NCBI GenBank assembly: GCA_964434165.1
Contig: CAYSUS010000007.1
Location: 53,800 to 117,799, forward strand
Direction: 5' to 3'
Source: CAYSUS01 sp964434165
GTDB lineage: Bacteria; Planctomycetota; Planctomycetia; Pirellulales; Thermoguttaceae
Length of the DNA: 64,000 nucleotides
Under the pieces are notes generated by a model, which was given only the letters and a program-made list of their open reading frames with translations, searched no databases and had not been told where the DNA came from. The position numbers and the translations under genes are program-made. Below, in pieces: positions 9,601 through 18,500 of this stretch. The stretch's first letter is position 1; each line of letters begins with the position of its first letter.

Positions 9601-11004
9601 CTGCTATTGGTGGGCGTGGCCGTGAAGACAGCACTACCCCTGCTGGCCACGGCGCGGAGGTATCGCGCCGTCGGCTACTCGATCCCCGGCGCCGCCACCG
9701 AGGCGTCGCAGCAGTGCGCACGGGGCATGCTGGTGCAAGGGGCGTGCCTGGCGGTGGTCGCGGCGGGCGTGATGACGAGTTGGGGGCCGGGCGCGGTGGG
9801 GCGCGCCGCCGCGGCCGGCGTTGTCTGTGGCGGGGCCGGAGCCGTGACGATCCAGGGCCTGTTCCTTCTGCCCGTGCTTTTCGTCGTCGCCCAATGGCTC
9901 GGCGAGGCGGTCGCGGCCCGCCGCGACCGCTCGCTGCGCGAGGATCTGCGTGCGCTCATTGAGGGACTTCAGTTGCGGGCGTTCATCAGGGCCCTCATGG
10001 AGGCCCTCTTCGGGTACGGCCGGAAGAAGGGACTCGACCGGGTCCACATCGTCACGGTCACCGGCACCATCTCGCCGGAGAAAGCCGGCACAACTCTGCC
10101 GCACGAGCACGTGCTCACCGATCCGATCGGGGCCGCCGCCGTCAGCCCGGACCGCTACCAGGCCTCGGAGGTCTTCCTCCGCATGCTCGACGTACTCACC
10201 CCGGTCCGGCAATACGGGGCACGAACGCTGATCGACGGCACGACGGCGTACGAGGGCCGGAGTCCGCGACTCCTTCGCAAGCTCGCCGAGGCCACAGGCC
10301 TGCAACTGGTCACGAACACCGGGTACAACGGCATCGAGCATGGCAAGTTCGTCCCGCAGGAGGCCTTCGACCAGACGGCGGACCAACTCGCGGCCCTCTG
10401 GCTTGCGGAATGGCGGCACGGCATCGAGAACTCGGGCATTCGGCCGGGGTTCATCAAGATCGGCGTCAGCGGGGCGCCGCTATCGGAGATCGATCACAAG
10501 CTCGTCGCGGCCGCCGCGCGAACGCATCTGCAAACGGGCATGGTGATCGCCTCCGAGACTCCGTGCGGAGAGGCCGCCGAAGAACAGCTCGAGTTGCTGC
10601 GCAGCGAGGGAGTGGCCCCCAGCGCGTGGATCTGGGTCCACGCCCACGCTGAAGCCCGCCGCAAGATCGTGCTCAGCGCCGTGCGCCGCGGGGCGTGGGC
10701 AATGCTCGACGGCGTGGGACCGGAGACGGTAGCCGGGCACGTCGAGCTTCTCGTGCTGATGGACAAGCTGAACCTGCTCGATCGGGTCCTCGTCTCCCAG
10801 AGCTCCTGCGGCTTCCGGGTGGGCGAGCGCCGAGGCGGAAGAATCCCCTATTACGACGCCGTGTTCAAGCTCTTGATCCCGGCAATGTTCCGCGCCGGAC
10901 TGAAGATCGAGCACATCGAGCAGATCACGGTCATCAACCCGATGGATGCGTTCTCCACCCGCGTCCGGGCGCTTTCAGACTACGGCGACTCCGCCCGAAC
11001 CTAG
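6700..11004 (+). CDS. RND efflux permease fused to a phosphotriesterase-like domain
   Basis: One uninterrupted 1434-codon reading frame. Residues 1 to about 1090 are an RND permease: the N-terminus has GRPVVASVL and TTGWPGASARAV, typical of the family, with two sets of transmembrane helices (about 1-30 and 380-590; about 925-1080) separated by two large periplasmic loops. The TM4 proton-relay pair is reduced to Ala448-Asp449 (SADAA), while the TM10 Lys976 is kept. After an amphipathic linker, residues from about 1115 to 1434 resemble the phosphotriesterase family: TVTGTISPEKAG, His1135-Glu-His1137, the carbamylated-lysine position Lys1253 in FIKIGVSG, and His1314. Two further metal-ligand positions are changed (Glu1286 for His, Ser1368 for Asp). 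An internal ATG at 9997 could start a separate phosphotriesterase-like protein, but no stop separates the two parts. The adaptor gene is directly upstream. Confidence 0.85.
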   Translation: MLTGFIQFFTGRPVVASVLALATAIVGAWAVVWIPREHLPAAARTTVVVTTGWPGASARAVRDSVAVPVEEVLADLRTEAQPSPESIVSALVERVASAGASAVPQDGRVLPDSRPVSFSSVCSSDGRYVLTLAFPVGADGREAAALVRQRLSSVLPRLPEAVQREGLETRARSTSPLLIVNLTSPDGVFDRGQLEDLAAAEVVDALRGLPGVGMVEVLGAGDPDLQIGLDPRRLSERSLTVADVVQALREAQQPLTAGRFAPAGSGGEPPFCLTVSTLDRASDAARVSETVVGVDGEGRRVHLHEVADVQCTAASPDWSASLDRRPAAAVAVYAEPGANGPRLASQVRSAVATLSESLPEGLHYAISHDTTRFEAAAMRDLARGLLLAGVLLFVTLWAILRGLAPALIALTPSVAGSLAGLAAMLAVGASANTLSLLGLVFAAGLVSADAAIIVDSARRLTQREFLHPLESAAQSASRGAPMLIAGTLAILAVLAPCAALGGTAGGLCRALALPFAAAAGPSAILAISVVPAFCGLLPSLPPARPGRLARIVAYLSAKSSVFHTGVVGLLTHRAAIGVLLIVGVVGLVASQWRQVPAGFVPAEDRGFLIVEVLLPEGASSARTREVMDEVARRLLAESGIAHVVSVSGYSATDQVRLPNLGTCYATLAPWERRVGRASSSAAIIRRVQATLNGIREGRCVARMPPDIPDLGTTGGFEMRLCGSRTTGPEQIEAIADDFSAEASRLSALAQVGHSFGASSPQLGLEIDFAGARELGVAPDALRATIQASLGSTEVGRFVAGGRTGRIRVHASRQFRSGPEDLHWLEVRDRNGKPVPASALVAWRDTAGPDAIYRYNGRPAAILRGTAEAGIASGEAIELAEYVAGRVLPPDLAVAWVGLAGEQRQAAGRPLAVLAAAALLAYLVAAVGLHSMSAPIAAVLAAPGAVLGGVAAVWLGPGQLDVFSQIGLLLLVGVAVKTALPLLATARRYRAVGYSIPGAATEASQQCARGMLVQGACLAVVAAGVMTSWGPGAVGRAAAAGVVCGGAGAVTIQGLFLLPVLFVVAQWLGEAVAARRDRSLREDLRALIEGLQLRAFIRALMEALFGYGRKKGLDRVHIVTVTGTISPEKAGTTLPHEHVLTDPIGAAAVSPDRYQASEVFLRMLDVLTPVRQYGARTLIDGTTAYEGRSPRLLRKLAEATGLQLVTNTGYNGIEHGKFVPQEAFDQTADQLAALWLAEWRHGIENSGIRPGFIKIGVSGAPLSEIDHKLVAAAARTHLQTGMVIASETPCGEAAEEQLELLRSEGVAPSAWIWVHAHAEARRKIVLSAVRRGAWAMLDGVGPETVAGHVELLVLMDKLNLLDRVLVSQSSCGFRVGERRGGRIPYYDAVFKLLIPAMFRAGLKIEHIEQITVINPMDAFSTRVRALSDYGDSART

Positions 11005-11117
11005 TCCCGGCCCAACCCACAGGACGAGATGAGGACGCGCACGCACGTCAGGCGGTAGGCGAGCGCGGCGGCCGGCACCGGCCCTTCTGGAATCGCCCGA
11101 CAGGGCCGCGGGAGATC

Positions 11118-12092
11118 TCACGCCCGCTGCGCCACCTGGAGGTCGTGATCGACCATCATTTCGACGAGTTCCTCGAAGCCCACCGTGGGCTGCCAGCCGA
11201 GCTCGCGGCGGGCCTTGGAGGCGTCGCCCAGCAGCAGGTGCACCTCCGAAGGCCGGAAGAGCTCGTCGCGCGTCACCACGTGCTTCCGGTAGTCGAGCCC
11301 CACGCGGGCAAAGGCCACTTCGCAGAACTCGGCCACCGAGTGGGTCTCGCCCGTGGCCACGACGTAATCGTCGGGCTCGCCCTGCTGCATCATCAGGTGC
11401 ATCGCCCGGACGTAGTCCTTGGCGAACCCCCAGTCGCGCTTCGCCTGGAGGTTGCCCAAGGGGAGCGAGTCGATCTGCCCCGTCTTGATCCGGGCCACGT
11501 GGGAGGAGATCTTGCGGGTGACGAATTCGAACCCGCGGCGGGGCGACTCGTGGTTGAAGAGGATCCCGTTGCAGACGAACATCCCGTAGGCCTCGCGATA
11601 GTTGCGGGCCAGCTCGAAGCCCGTCACCTTGGAGATGCCGTAGGGCGAGCGGGGATGGAACCGCGTGGTCTCCTTCTGGGGCACCTCCTCGGCCTTGCCG
11701 AACATCTCGCTGGAGCCCGCGAAGTAGACGCGGCAGTCGGGGGCGGCCTGGTGCACCGCCTCCAAAACGAAGTGCGTGCCGTCGATGTTGGAGCGCAGGG
11801 TCGAGAAGGCGTCCTCGAACGAGTAAGAGACGAAGCTCTGGGCCGCCAGGTGGTAAAGCTCGTCCGGCCGCACCTCAAGCACCGCCTTGTAGAGGCTGGG
11901 GAAGCTCTCCAGGCTGGCCGAGTGCAAAGTCACCCGGTCGCGGAGGTGCAATAGCCGCGAGAGCCGATGGGTCGGATCCTCCAGGGCGGTCCGCCGCACC
12001 AGGCCGTGGACCTCGTAACCTTCCTCCAGGAGCAACTCGGCCAGGTAGGAGCCGTCCTGGCCGGTGATGCCCGTAATGCACGCGCGTTTCAT
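11118..12092 (-). CDS. gmd: GDP-mannose 4,6-dehydratase
   Basis: A 324-residue extended short-chain dehydrogenase that would convert GDP-D-mannose to GDP-4-dehydro-6-deoxy-D-mannose, the entry step to GDP-fucose, GDP-rhamnose and perosamine. The N-terminal nucleotide motif GITGQDGSY (residues 8-16) is the form characteristic of this enzyme, and the YxxxK pair is Tyr151-Lys155 in YGISK. HLAAQSFVSYSFE and SPRRGFEFVTRKI are further family blocks. It is slightly shorter than the common 340-370 residues but looks complete. No epimerase/reductase partner lies beside it, so the end product cannot be named. It is convergent with the RND fusion gene and about 180 bases downstream of the pilin-like gene. 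Confidence 0.93.
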   Translation of the reverse strand: MKRACITGITGQDGSYLAELLLEEGYEVHGLVRRTALEDPTHRLSRLLHLRDRVTLHSASLESFPSLYKAVLEVRPDELYHLAAQSFVSYSFEDAFSTLRSNIDGTHFVLEAVHQAAPDCRVYFAGSSEMFGKAEEVPQKETTRFHPRSPYGISKVTGFELARNYREAYGMFVCNGILFNHESPRRGFEFVTRKISSHVARIKTGQIDSLPLGNLQAKRDWGFAKDYVRAMHLMMQQGEPDDYVVATGETHSVAEFCEVAFARVGLDYRKHVVTRDELFRPSEVHLLLGDASKARRELGWQPTVGFEELVEMMVDHDLQVAQRA

Positions 12093-12276
12093 GGACGGGG
12101 AGTGGAAAGGGGCTTTGTTCCGAGGAGGCGGAAGGGCCGGCAGCCCGCCGCAAGCTCGCTCCCAACCTGGGAGGCCAAAACCCCATTCTGAAACGGCAGG
12201 ACGAGCAAGTCAACCGGCATGCGGCGCCAGCAACGCCGGCACCATGGGGGAATCGGCCGCCGGCTCAATACCCCAA

Positions 12277-13443
12277 TCAATACTGCTCGCGCAGCGACCA
12301 CTTGCTGAAGAGGTCTTCCTTGTTCACGTCCGGAACCGCGTTCGCGAAGCCGTTGGCCCCGCCGTTTTCACCGAAGCCGTTGTTGATTACCCCGTCGTTG
12401 TTCAGGTCCTCGATGGAACGGACTCCGCCATCGAGGAAAAGGATGTTACACGATCGCTTGTGGACAGGCGCGAACCGGCGGTAGTCCTGGAGCGTGTTGT
12501 TCCAGGTGCTCCAACCGCCGTCGGTGAGGTGGGCCATGGACGGATTGTGGACCGGGCCACGCGTGAGTGAAGCTACCACCGGCGTCCCGCTTTCGTAATC
12601 CCCTACCTTCCTCGAAAGCAAACCGGCCTGCGCCCCGCAACCCAACGCGGGCACGAGGCTCAACGGGGCCGCCGACGAATCGGCGTAGGCCTGCGAAAGG
12701 GGCCCCAGTGTCGAAGGACGCCAATACGTCTGCAAACGTACATCGGTGTTCGCGCAGCCTCCCTCAACGATCAACGCGCCGCCGGATGCCCCGGCCGTCG
12801 TCTTGACCCCCGTCCGCACCAGGAACCAACTGGCCGTGTAGTTCGTGTTGTAGTGCTTCCTGAGGATCTCCTCCTCGACGATCTGCGTGCGCAGATCGCC
12901 GGGCCCCAAGGGGGCACCGCCGTTGACGATCCGACGGCACGGATTGCTCCACGACGTGCCGCCGGGCGTCAGCTTGGCTTCACTCCCGTCCAGGTCGGCT
13001 TGCGCGCAGGTGTGGATGTAGTTCCCGTCCGAGTCGGTGCTGTAATCTCCGGTCGTGATGTCCGCGTCCAGTAGATCGATGTAGGTGTACGACAGCTTCG
13101 CCGGATTGGAAGGGCAAAGCATCCGTCCGACCGGGATGTTCGAGTTGACCAGATCGGCCACCCAGCCGTAGTCGGTCACCGAGCCATCGCCGAGCCAATC
13201 GAACGCGCCGGAACAGAACTGCCCGCTGTGGCGCGACGCATACTCCTGGAGTCCCTCCCCGAACTGCTTCAGGTTGCTCTGGCAGGCCGTCTGACGCCCG
13301 CTCTCCCTCGCGGAATTGAGTGCCGGGAGCAGAATCGCCATAAGGATCGTGATGATCCCGATCACGGTCAGCAGCTCGACCAGCGTCACCGCGGTTCGCG
13401 CGGTAGCCCGACGCGAGCGCCCGAGAGGAATCCTGTCGCTCAT
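12277..13443 (-). CDS. Secreted protein with prepilin-type N-terminus (DUF1559-like)
   Basis: A 388-residue protein. The start at 13443 is preceded by GGTAGG at suitable spacing. Residues about 12-45 are a type IV prepilin-like helix: AVTLVELLTVIGIITILMAI, with the conserved Glu at position 5 after the presumed cleavage, followed by LNSARESGRQTACQSNLKQF. That block links it to the DUF1559 pilin-like proteins that are very numerous in planctomycetes. The usual C-terminal HPGGANFALGDGSV block is replaced by KRSCNILFLDGGVRSIEDLN and then a calcium-loop-like DLNNDGVIN. Many Cys residues occur in the body. The role of this family is unknown; a surface location through a type II/IV-like pilin system is an inference from the leader. 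Confidence 0.82.
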   Translation of the reverse strand: MSDRIPLGRSRRATARTAVTLVELLTVIGIITILMAILLPALNSARESGRQTACQSNLKQFGEGLQEYASRHSGQFCSGAFDWLGDGSVTDYGWVADLVNSNIPVGRMLCPSNPAKLSYTYIDLLDADITTGDYSTDSDGNYIHTCAQADLDGSEAKLTPGGTSWSNPCRRIVNGGAPLGPGDLRTQIVEEEILRKHYNTNYTASWFLVRTGVKTTAGASGGALIVEGGCANTDVRLQTYWRPSTLGPLSQAYADSSAAPLSLVPALGCGAQAGLLSRKVGDYESGTPVVASLTRGPVHNPSMAHLTDGGWSTWNNTLQDYRRFAPVHKRSCNILFLDGGVRSIEDLNNDGVINNGFGENGGANGFANAVPDVNKEDLFSKWSLREQY

Positions 13444-13747
13444 CGTGTTCCTACCTTTCAGGGACGGAGGCCCCGCTCTGTGCAACTGGCCCGCGTGGCC
13501 GGCAGACGGGTACTGCCAGCTAGCCCCTCCATTATCCGCTCTAGGATGAGTCGAGCGTTCACAAAGCGCTAGGGATCTGTTAGACGAGCATGATATTTGT
13601 ACTTGGGAAGGGGGCGCGCATCCACAACGGTGGCATGAACCAGAGTGCGCAGCTTGGCGTTGATGCGAAGCTGACGCAACCGAGCGCGATTGCGAAGAAT
13701 GGGGCGCCTCGCGGCCGCCGACGTGAGCCCCATGCCCCGCGGGTCTA
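13444..13747. other. Intergenic region upstream of pilin-like gene
   Basis: No gene is supported here. On the minus strand a GATAAT box (13531-13536) stands about 88 bases before the pilin-like start, a possible -10, but no -35 match is seen. The rest shows no clear repeat or hairpin. Confidence 0.3.
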
Positions 13748-15418
13748 TCAGAACCACGCGTTGACCGCGTGAACGGCCGCCGGGGTGAGGGCCTCGGGCA
13801 GGAGCGTCGCCTCCAGACGCACCGTGGCTCCGCGACGGCTCAAGGCTATGGCGCGCAGCGCCTTGCCCACCTCCCCTTCGCGCCCGGCCGCGTCCCTGGC
13901 CGCATCGAGCTTCTCGCGCACGACGGCCTGGAACCGCTCGGCCGCAGCCTCGTCGGCCAGGTGAATCGTCCGGCTTAGCTGCATCTTGCTGCTGTACTCC
14001 GCCTCGTCCGTCGTGGCCACGACCTGCGAGGTCAGGTCGTCCTGGCCGTCCAGTTTGTTTTCCGCGAATTCCCTGGGAATGCCGGGCGAGATCGCTACCA
14101 GCGTCCGCGTCAGGTCGAGTTGAGGGATCAGCGTCTTCAGCGGGTCGCCGACCTTGCCCTGAGGGTTGCTCAGCGCCTCGGCCATGTCGGCCTCCAGTCC
14201 GGTCACGACCAGGTTGGGGCGGGGGAATGCGAAGGCGCTCGGTCCGACCACGAACACGCGCTGCCCCCCGATCCGGGTCTCCTTCTGCTCGGTGTTCTCC
14301 CAGCGTCTGAACGGCTTTTTCCGCATCACCTCGTCGGGATCGACCGGGTCGGCCAGCTCATACACGGCAATGGCCGACTCGCCAGTCGCCGCGCGGCCAA
14401 CCCACACTTGAATCACCCGATGGGGATCGATGCCAGCGTTTTCGAGGAACTTGCCACATCGGTCGGCGAGCGGCACGGGACGGGCGCCGCTGGAGAGTCG
14501 GTAGGCGTGACTTGAGAACAGCTCGTGCGGTTTCATGGCCACGTAACCGTTGGCGGAGGCCGGCAGGTAGGCGGCCTTCTCGATCCCACCCCAACGGAGA
14601 AACACGTGCCGCGCGACCAGCACGACCCCGACCCCGACGCACGCGTAGGCCGCGTACTTGACGTACGCCAGGGGAATGGCCGGCATGGACCAGCCCTCTC
14701 CCTTCGACGGCCGCGTGCGGCCGCGGCTGGGCTCGCGCCACAGGGGACGCTCGGCACGCCGTCGGAGCTTCTCTCTGGCACGGCGCCTCGCCGCGGCCTT
14801 TCCGTCCTGTTCAGCCGCCTCCGGGGTTTCCTCCTCGCCCTTCTCCTCCTCCGCGGCGGCAGCGGGCTTCGTCTCTTGGACGGCCTCGGCGGCGTCCTCA
14901 TCCGCGACGGCGGTCGCCCCTTCGTCCGGCTCGGTCTCGACGTCTTTCGCGGCGGGGCCCGACTCCCAGGGGCCGTCTTCGTCGGTCTCCATGATCTGCG
15001 CATCGCCGACGGCCGACAGCGCCAGTTCCTCCGCTGCTTCGGCCGTTCCGGAGTCCGCTTCGGGCAAGGGCACGATCCGAATCGACGACGAGTCGCTGGC
15101 GATCGAAAGCACGGAACGGCAACCACGGCACCGAATCTGCCGCCCGCGGAGATCCGGCATCAGGCACAACTCCTGCTGGCACCCGGGACAGGCCTGCCGC
15201 ACGAACCGCGGTTGCCCCGGCGCCATCGTTCCGGACTTGCCGTTGCCCATCGTCGCGGCCGTCCCGCCGCCCCTGCCTGCGCCGACGGGCGAGACGGCCC
15301 ACGGGCGGGTGGAGACCTCCAGCACCTCGTCGCATCGTCGGCAGGAGATCCGCCGGCCGTGGAGCTCAGGGATCAGTTTGAGCGCGTTTCCGCACTTGGG
15401 GCAAAGCGTCGTCGGCAT
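13748..15418 (-). CDS. Zinc-ribbon, single-pass membrane protein of unknown function
   Basis: A 556-residue protein not recognised as a named family. It begins with two near-identical CxxC...CxxC ribbons (CPKCGNALKLIPELHG and CPGCQQELCLMPDLRG), probably zinc binding and cytoplasmic. A long acidic Glu/Ala-rich linker and a basic patch follow, then one membrane helix near residues 246-276. A domain of about 270 residues outside the membrane opens with ASANGYVAMKPHELF. Paired CPxC ribbons with the phrase 'GRxIxCRxC' are common at the N-termini of planctomycete membrane and signalling proteins. The start at 15418 is chosen because protein-like composition begins there; the frame stays open further upstream but only through the palindromic repeat. 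It is last in a run of four minus-strand genes. Confidence 0.72.
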   Translation of the reverse strand: MPTTLCPKCGNALKLIPELHGRRISCRRCDEVLEVSTRPWAVSPVGAGRGGGTAATMGNGKSGTMAPGQPRFVRQACPGCQQELCLMPDLRGRQIRCRGCRSVLSIASDSSSIRIVPLPEADSGTAEAAEELALSAVGDAQIMETDEDGPWESGPAAKDVETEPDEGATAVADEDAAEAVQETKPAAAAEEEKGEEETPEAAEQDGKAAARRRAREKLRRRAERPLWREPSRGRTRPSKGEGWSMPAIPLAYVKYAAYACVGVGVVLVARHVFLRWGGIEKAAYLPASANGYVAMKPHELFSSHAYRLSSGARPVPLADRCGKFLENAGIDPHRVIQVWVGRAATGESAIAVYELADPVDPDEVMRKKPFRRWENTEQKETRIGGQRVFVVGPSAFAFPRPNLVVTGLEADMAEALSNPQGKVGDPLKTLIPQLDLTRTLVAISPGIPREFAENKLDGQDDLTSQVVATTDEAEYSSKMQLSRTIHLADEAAAERFQAVVREKLDAARDAAGREGEVGKALRAIALSRRGATVRLEATLLPEALTPAAVHAVNAWF

Positions 15419-15506
15419 GGCGTTGGATTGTTGCGCTTCGGCGTACGACAAGGAACGGTTCGAACCAAATGGCCGTGCACTGTGAAAGGTTGAAAGGTTG
15501 GTATTT

Positions 15507-15573
15507 AGGGGTCGGGACCCCTTTTGTGCGAAGCACCCTTCGGGCCGCTTGGGCACGAAGGGTCCTGACCCCT
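15507..15573. repeat. Dispersed palindromic repeat, copy 1
   Basis: A 67-base element with inverted ends: AGGGGTCGGGACCC at 15507-15520 and GGGTCCTGACCCCT at 15560-15573, complementary except for one position. The central part (CTTTTGTGCGAAGCACCC) recurs in opposite orientation at 44427-44489; over 15510-15547 the two copies differ by a single base insertion. It lies between two co-directional genes. No transposase is nearby, so a REP/MITE-like element is the best description. Confidence 0.75.
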
Positions 15574-15597
15574 CTTCGCGAAATCCCACAAGGCGAT

Positions 15598-18500
15598 TCA
15601 GATCCCGGTCGAGCTCGTGGCGCTCGACCGGGAGCGGGCGGACGCTTCCCGCTCGGCCTCCGCCGGGGCGTCGCTACCGAACCGGTACACGGCGACCCGA
15701 TGAACCACGCAGCCCCCGAAAATCTGCCGCAGACCGACCAGGGCCGGACCGCCCGACCGGCCCGAAGCGCCCTCCGGCTGCGATCCCTCAACAAGCAATC
15801 CTCCGTCCAAGAACACGCGGATGCTCCGACCGCGGCGCTCGAGCCTGGCCACGTGCCGCACCCCGGCGACCGGCGGATAGTGCGAGTTGACCGCGAGGAC
15901 TTGCCGCTCCTTGCCGTTGATCCACGCCAGCGAGACGTTGCCGCTCCCGTCCGGCAGCGCCACTTCCCAACCGGCCGGCAAATCCACGTGGTACGGCAGG
16001 AACCGTTCCCGCTCGGGCAACTGCTCCGCGAGTCCGACAACAAGCCGGAAGTTCTCCGCATCCGCCCCGCACCGCAGGTAGTTCTCCTGGTAACTCCGGT
16101 CCGCGTCCCATGGGGGCTTGGGCAGGCGCGGCGGGACATACTCGAACACGGCCTCGAGCGCGAAGTCCCCCTTCAGGCAGCCGCGGCGCATCACCGCCGG
16201 CATCGCGTTCGGTCCGCACAGGATCAGCTGGTCCTCGACGAGCACCGAAAACTCCGGCTGGGAATGGAACCAGCCGCTGGAGACCAACTCGCTCGCCCCG
16301 GCGGAGAACACCTCCTCGCCGTTGGCTGTCTGCGGGGCGGACCAAGGGGCCCCCCGGGGAAGGCGGCCAAGCTCCTGACGTTCGGCCGGGGGAAGGAACG
16401 GCCTTCGCAGGGCGATGTTGCGAAGGCGGACTCCGGTTGTCGCGCTGCCGCCCTCGGCCCCCAGACCCGCGCGACCGTACAATTCCCCGGCGAGCGGCTT
16501 CTCGTCCTCGAACACGAAGGTCTGCGTGCCATCGATCCACAGCCGTACGCGCCCTTCGTCGCGGCGGAGACGCGCCGCGTGGAAGACGTCCTCCTCCAGC
16601 GGAGGCGACAGCGCGAAGGTCTCGGCCGGCTCTCCCTCGCGCAGCAACTCGCCACCATCGCGACGGAGGACCACGCAGTAGCCGCACTGTATCGAATTGC
16701 CTCGCCCCGGCCCGCCCAGCCAAGCGCAAAGATCGCCGTCTTCGGTCAGCGCGAACTGGAAATCGAGCGCAGCCCGCTCCCCGGAGGGCACGGGAAGCCA
16801 AATCGCGGTGACGCTCTGGGCCCCGGCCAGCCGGATGCCGCCGTCGTGCTCGACGGCCGCGTGCCCCGCATGCTGCCCGATCGCGCACCGGAACCTCGCC
16901 ACCGACGCAGGGCGCCGGAAGGCTTCCTCGAAAACGCACGGCCAACCGACTTGGCGCAACCAGGGCCCGTGCTGCGTTCGCGGCTGCGGTATCTCCGTCT
17001 CCCCCGCAGCGACGATTCGCTCGCTGGCAGTCGGGGGAAGGGTTGCGTCGGGCGTTTCGAGCCAAGCCTGGTGATACCAGAAGGCGGCCCGGAGCCGGCA
17101 CGCCTTCTGGGCCTCGCCTTGCAGCCTATCGCCCGTCTTCCACCACCCGTTTCCAAGCGTGGAGGGGGCGGCGCAGTCGGGGACGCCGGCGCGGGCGACG
17201 TCGTCCAGGCGCAGCGCCAGCCGGGGCGGGGCTCCTTCCGGCGCGTCTTGAAGCCGGGCTTGCTCGTACCACCAGGCGGCGCGAGACCATAGCGCGTCCT
17301 TCTCGCTGCCGGTGCGATCAGCCGCGGCCTCCCACCAGGCATCGCCGCGCTGGATCATGGTCGGGCGATCCGGCGCCGAAGCCCGCAGGTCCTCCTCGGC
17401 GAGCCCGGCCAGGCGCGGATCGCTGCCCTTGGCCAGGTGCGAGAGGGCGGCCTGCCAGTCGCATTGGTGAAGTCCTCGCCACAACCCGACGCTCAAGTGG
17501 GCTTCGGCATCGTCCGCGGCTTCGCGCAGCTGCTCCTCGGCCTTCTCTGCCTTCTGCCGCGCCAGCGAGGCGGACTGCACGCCGGCCCGCCACCGGGATG
17601 CCCTTGCAGACCCCGCTTCGTCACCGTGACGGTCCGCCACGGCCGAGGCAGTCTCGGCCAGTCCCGCGGCCAGATCGAATCGCTCGCGCACCATCGCCCA
17701 CCGGAAGAGGCCCTCGCAGGCGTCCAGCAGCGCCTCGGCCTGGGCCGTGTCGGCGGCCGCCGGCGCGCAGGACTTGAGCACGCGGACCTTGCCCTCCAGA
17801 AGATCCCGCTCGAACGAGCCGCCCAGGGAATCCACCGCCTCGAAAGCCAACGACACGTCGCCGCCGCGCGCAGCCAGCTCGGACGCCTTGCGAAGCAACC
17901 CGCGGTGCACGTCGCGAAGCTCCGGCCACTGGTCCGATCGAAGGAGGATCTCGCGGGCCAAACGGAGGCACGCCGCCCGGGAAGCCTCATCCCCGCCTCC
18001 CTCCGCGGAGCTCGTCGTTTCAGCGATTCGCTTCTGGAGATCGGCCAGCGACGCTTCCGCCAGGGCGGTGGGCGGGGCCGGCTTCGGCTTCGGTTTCTCG
18101 GAAGAACGCGTCAATTCCGGCGGCACGAGGTCGCGAAGGCTCCCCGGCGCAAGGCCCGTGAACTTCCGTAAGGGCCGCGGGCCTTGTGCAGGGGCCGACT
18201 CCGTCCCCGTCCTTCGCAGCGGCAGGTATTCCCACGCAGCCAGGGCCAGGACGGCCACCAGGGCGGCCCCAGCCACGATCGGAAACAGCCTCCGCTTCGG
18301 CGCGGCGGGCTCCTCGGCGGGCGCAGCGGCCGGCCCCGCCTCGTCGAACGGGATCTCCTCTCCGCGGGGCACGACCTCGTAACCGAGATCGTCCGGCAAG
18401 GCCTTGTCATCCGTTGCCGGTGGCAGCAGGACGTATCCGGCGTCCTCCGGCACGAGCGCTTCAACGGGATCGGCTTCGGGTGCGGGCTCCTCGACCGGCC

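Noticed and set aside
11072..11085. GGCCGGCACCGGCC as a terminator between convergent genes
   Set aside because: Loop is too short and no T-rich tail follows.
10695..11954. Plus-strand frame across the gmd region
   Set aside because: gmd on the minus strand has full motifs; this frame shows no homology by eye.
15457..15466. tRNA-like GGTTCGAACC
   Set aside because: No acceptor or anticodon stems fit around it.
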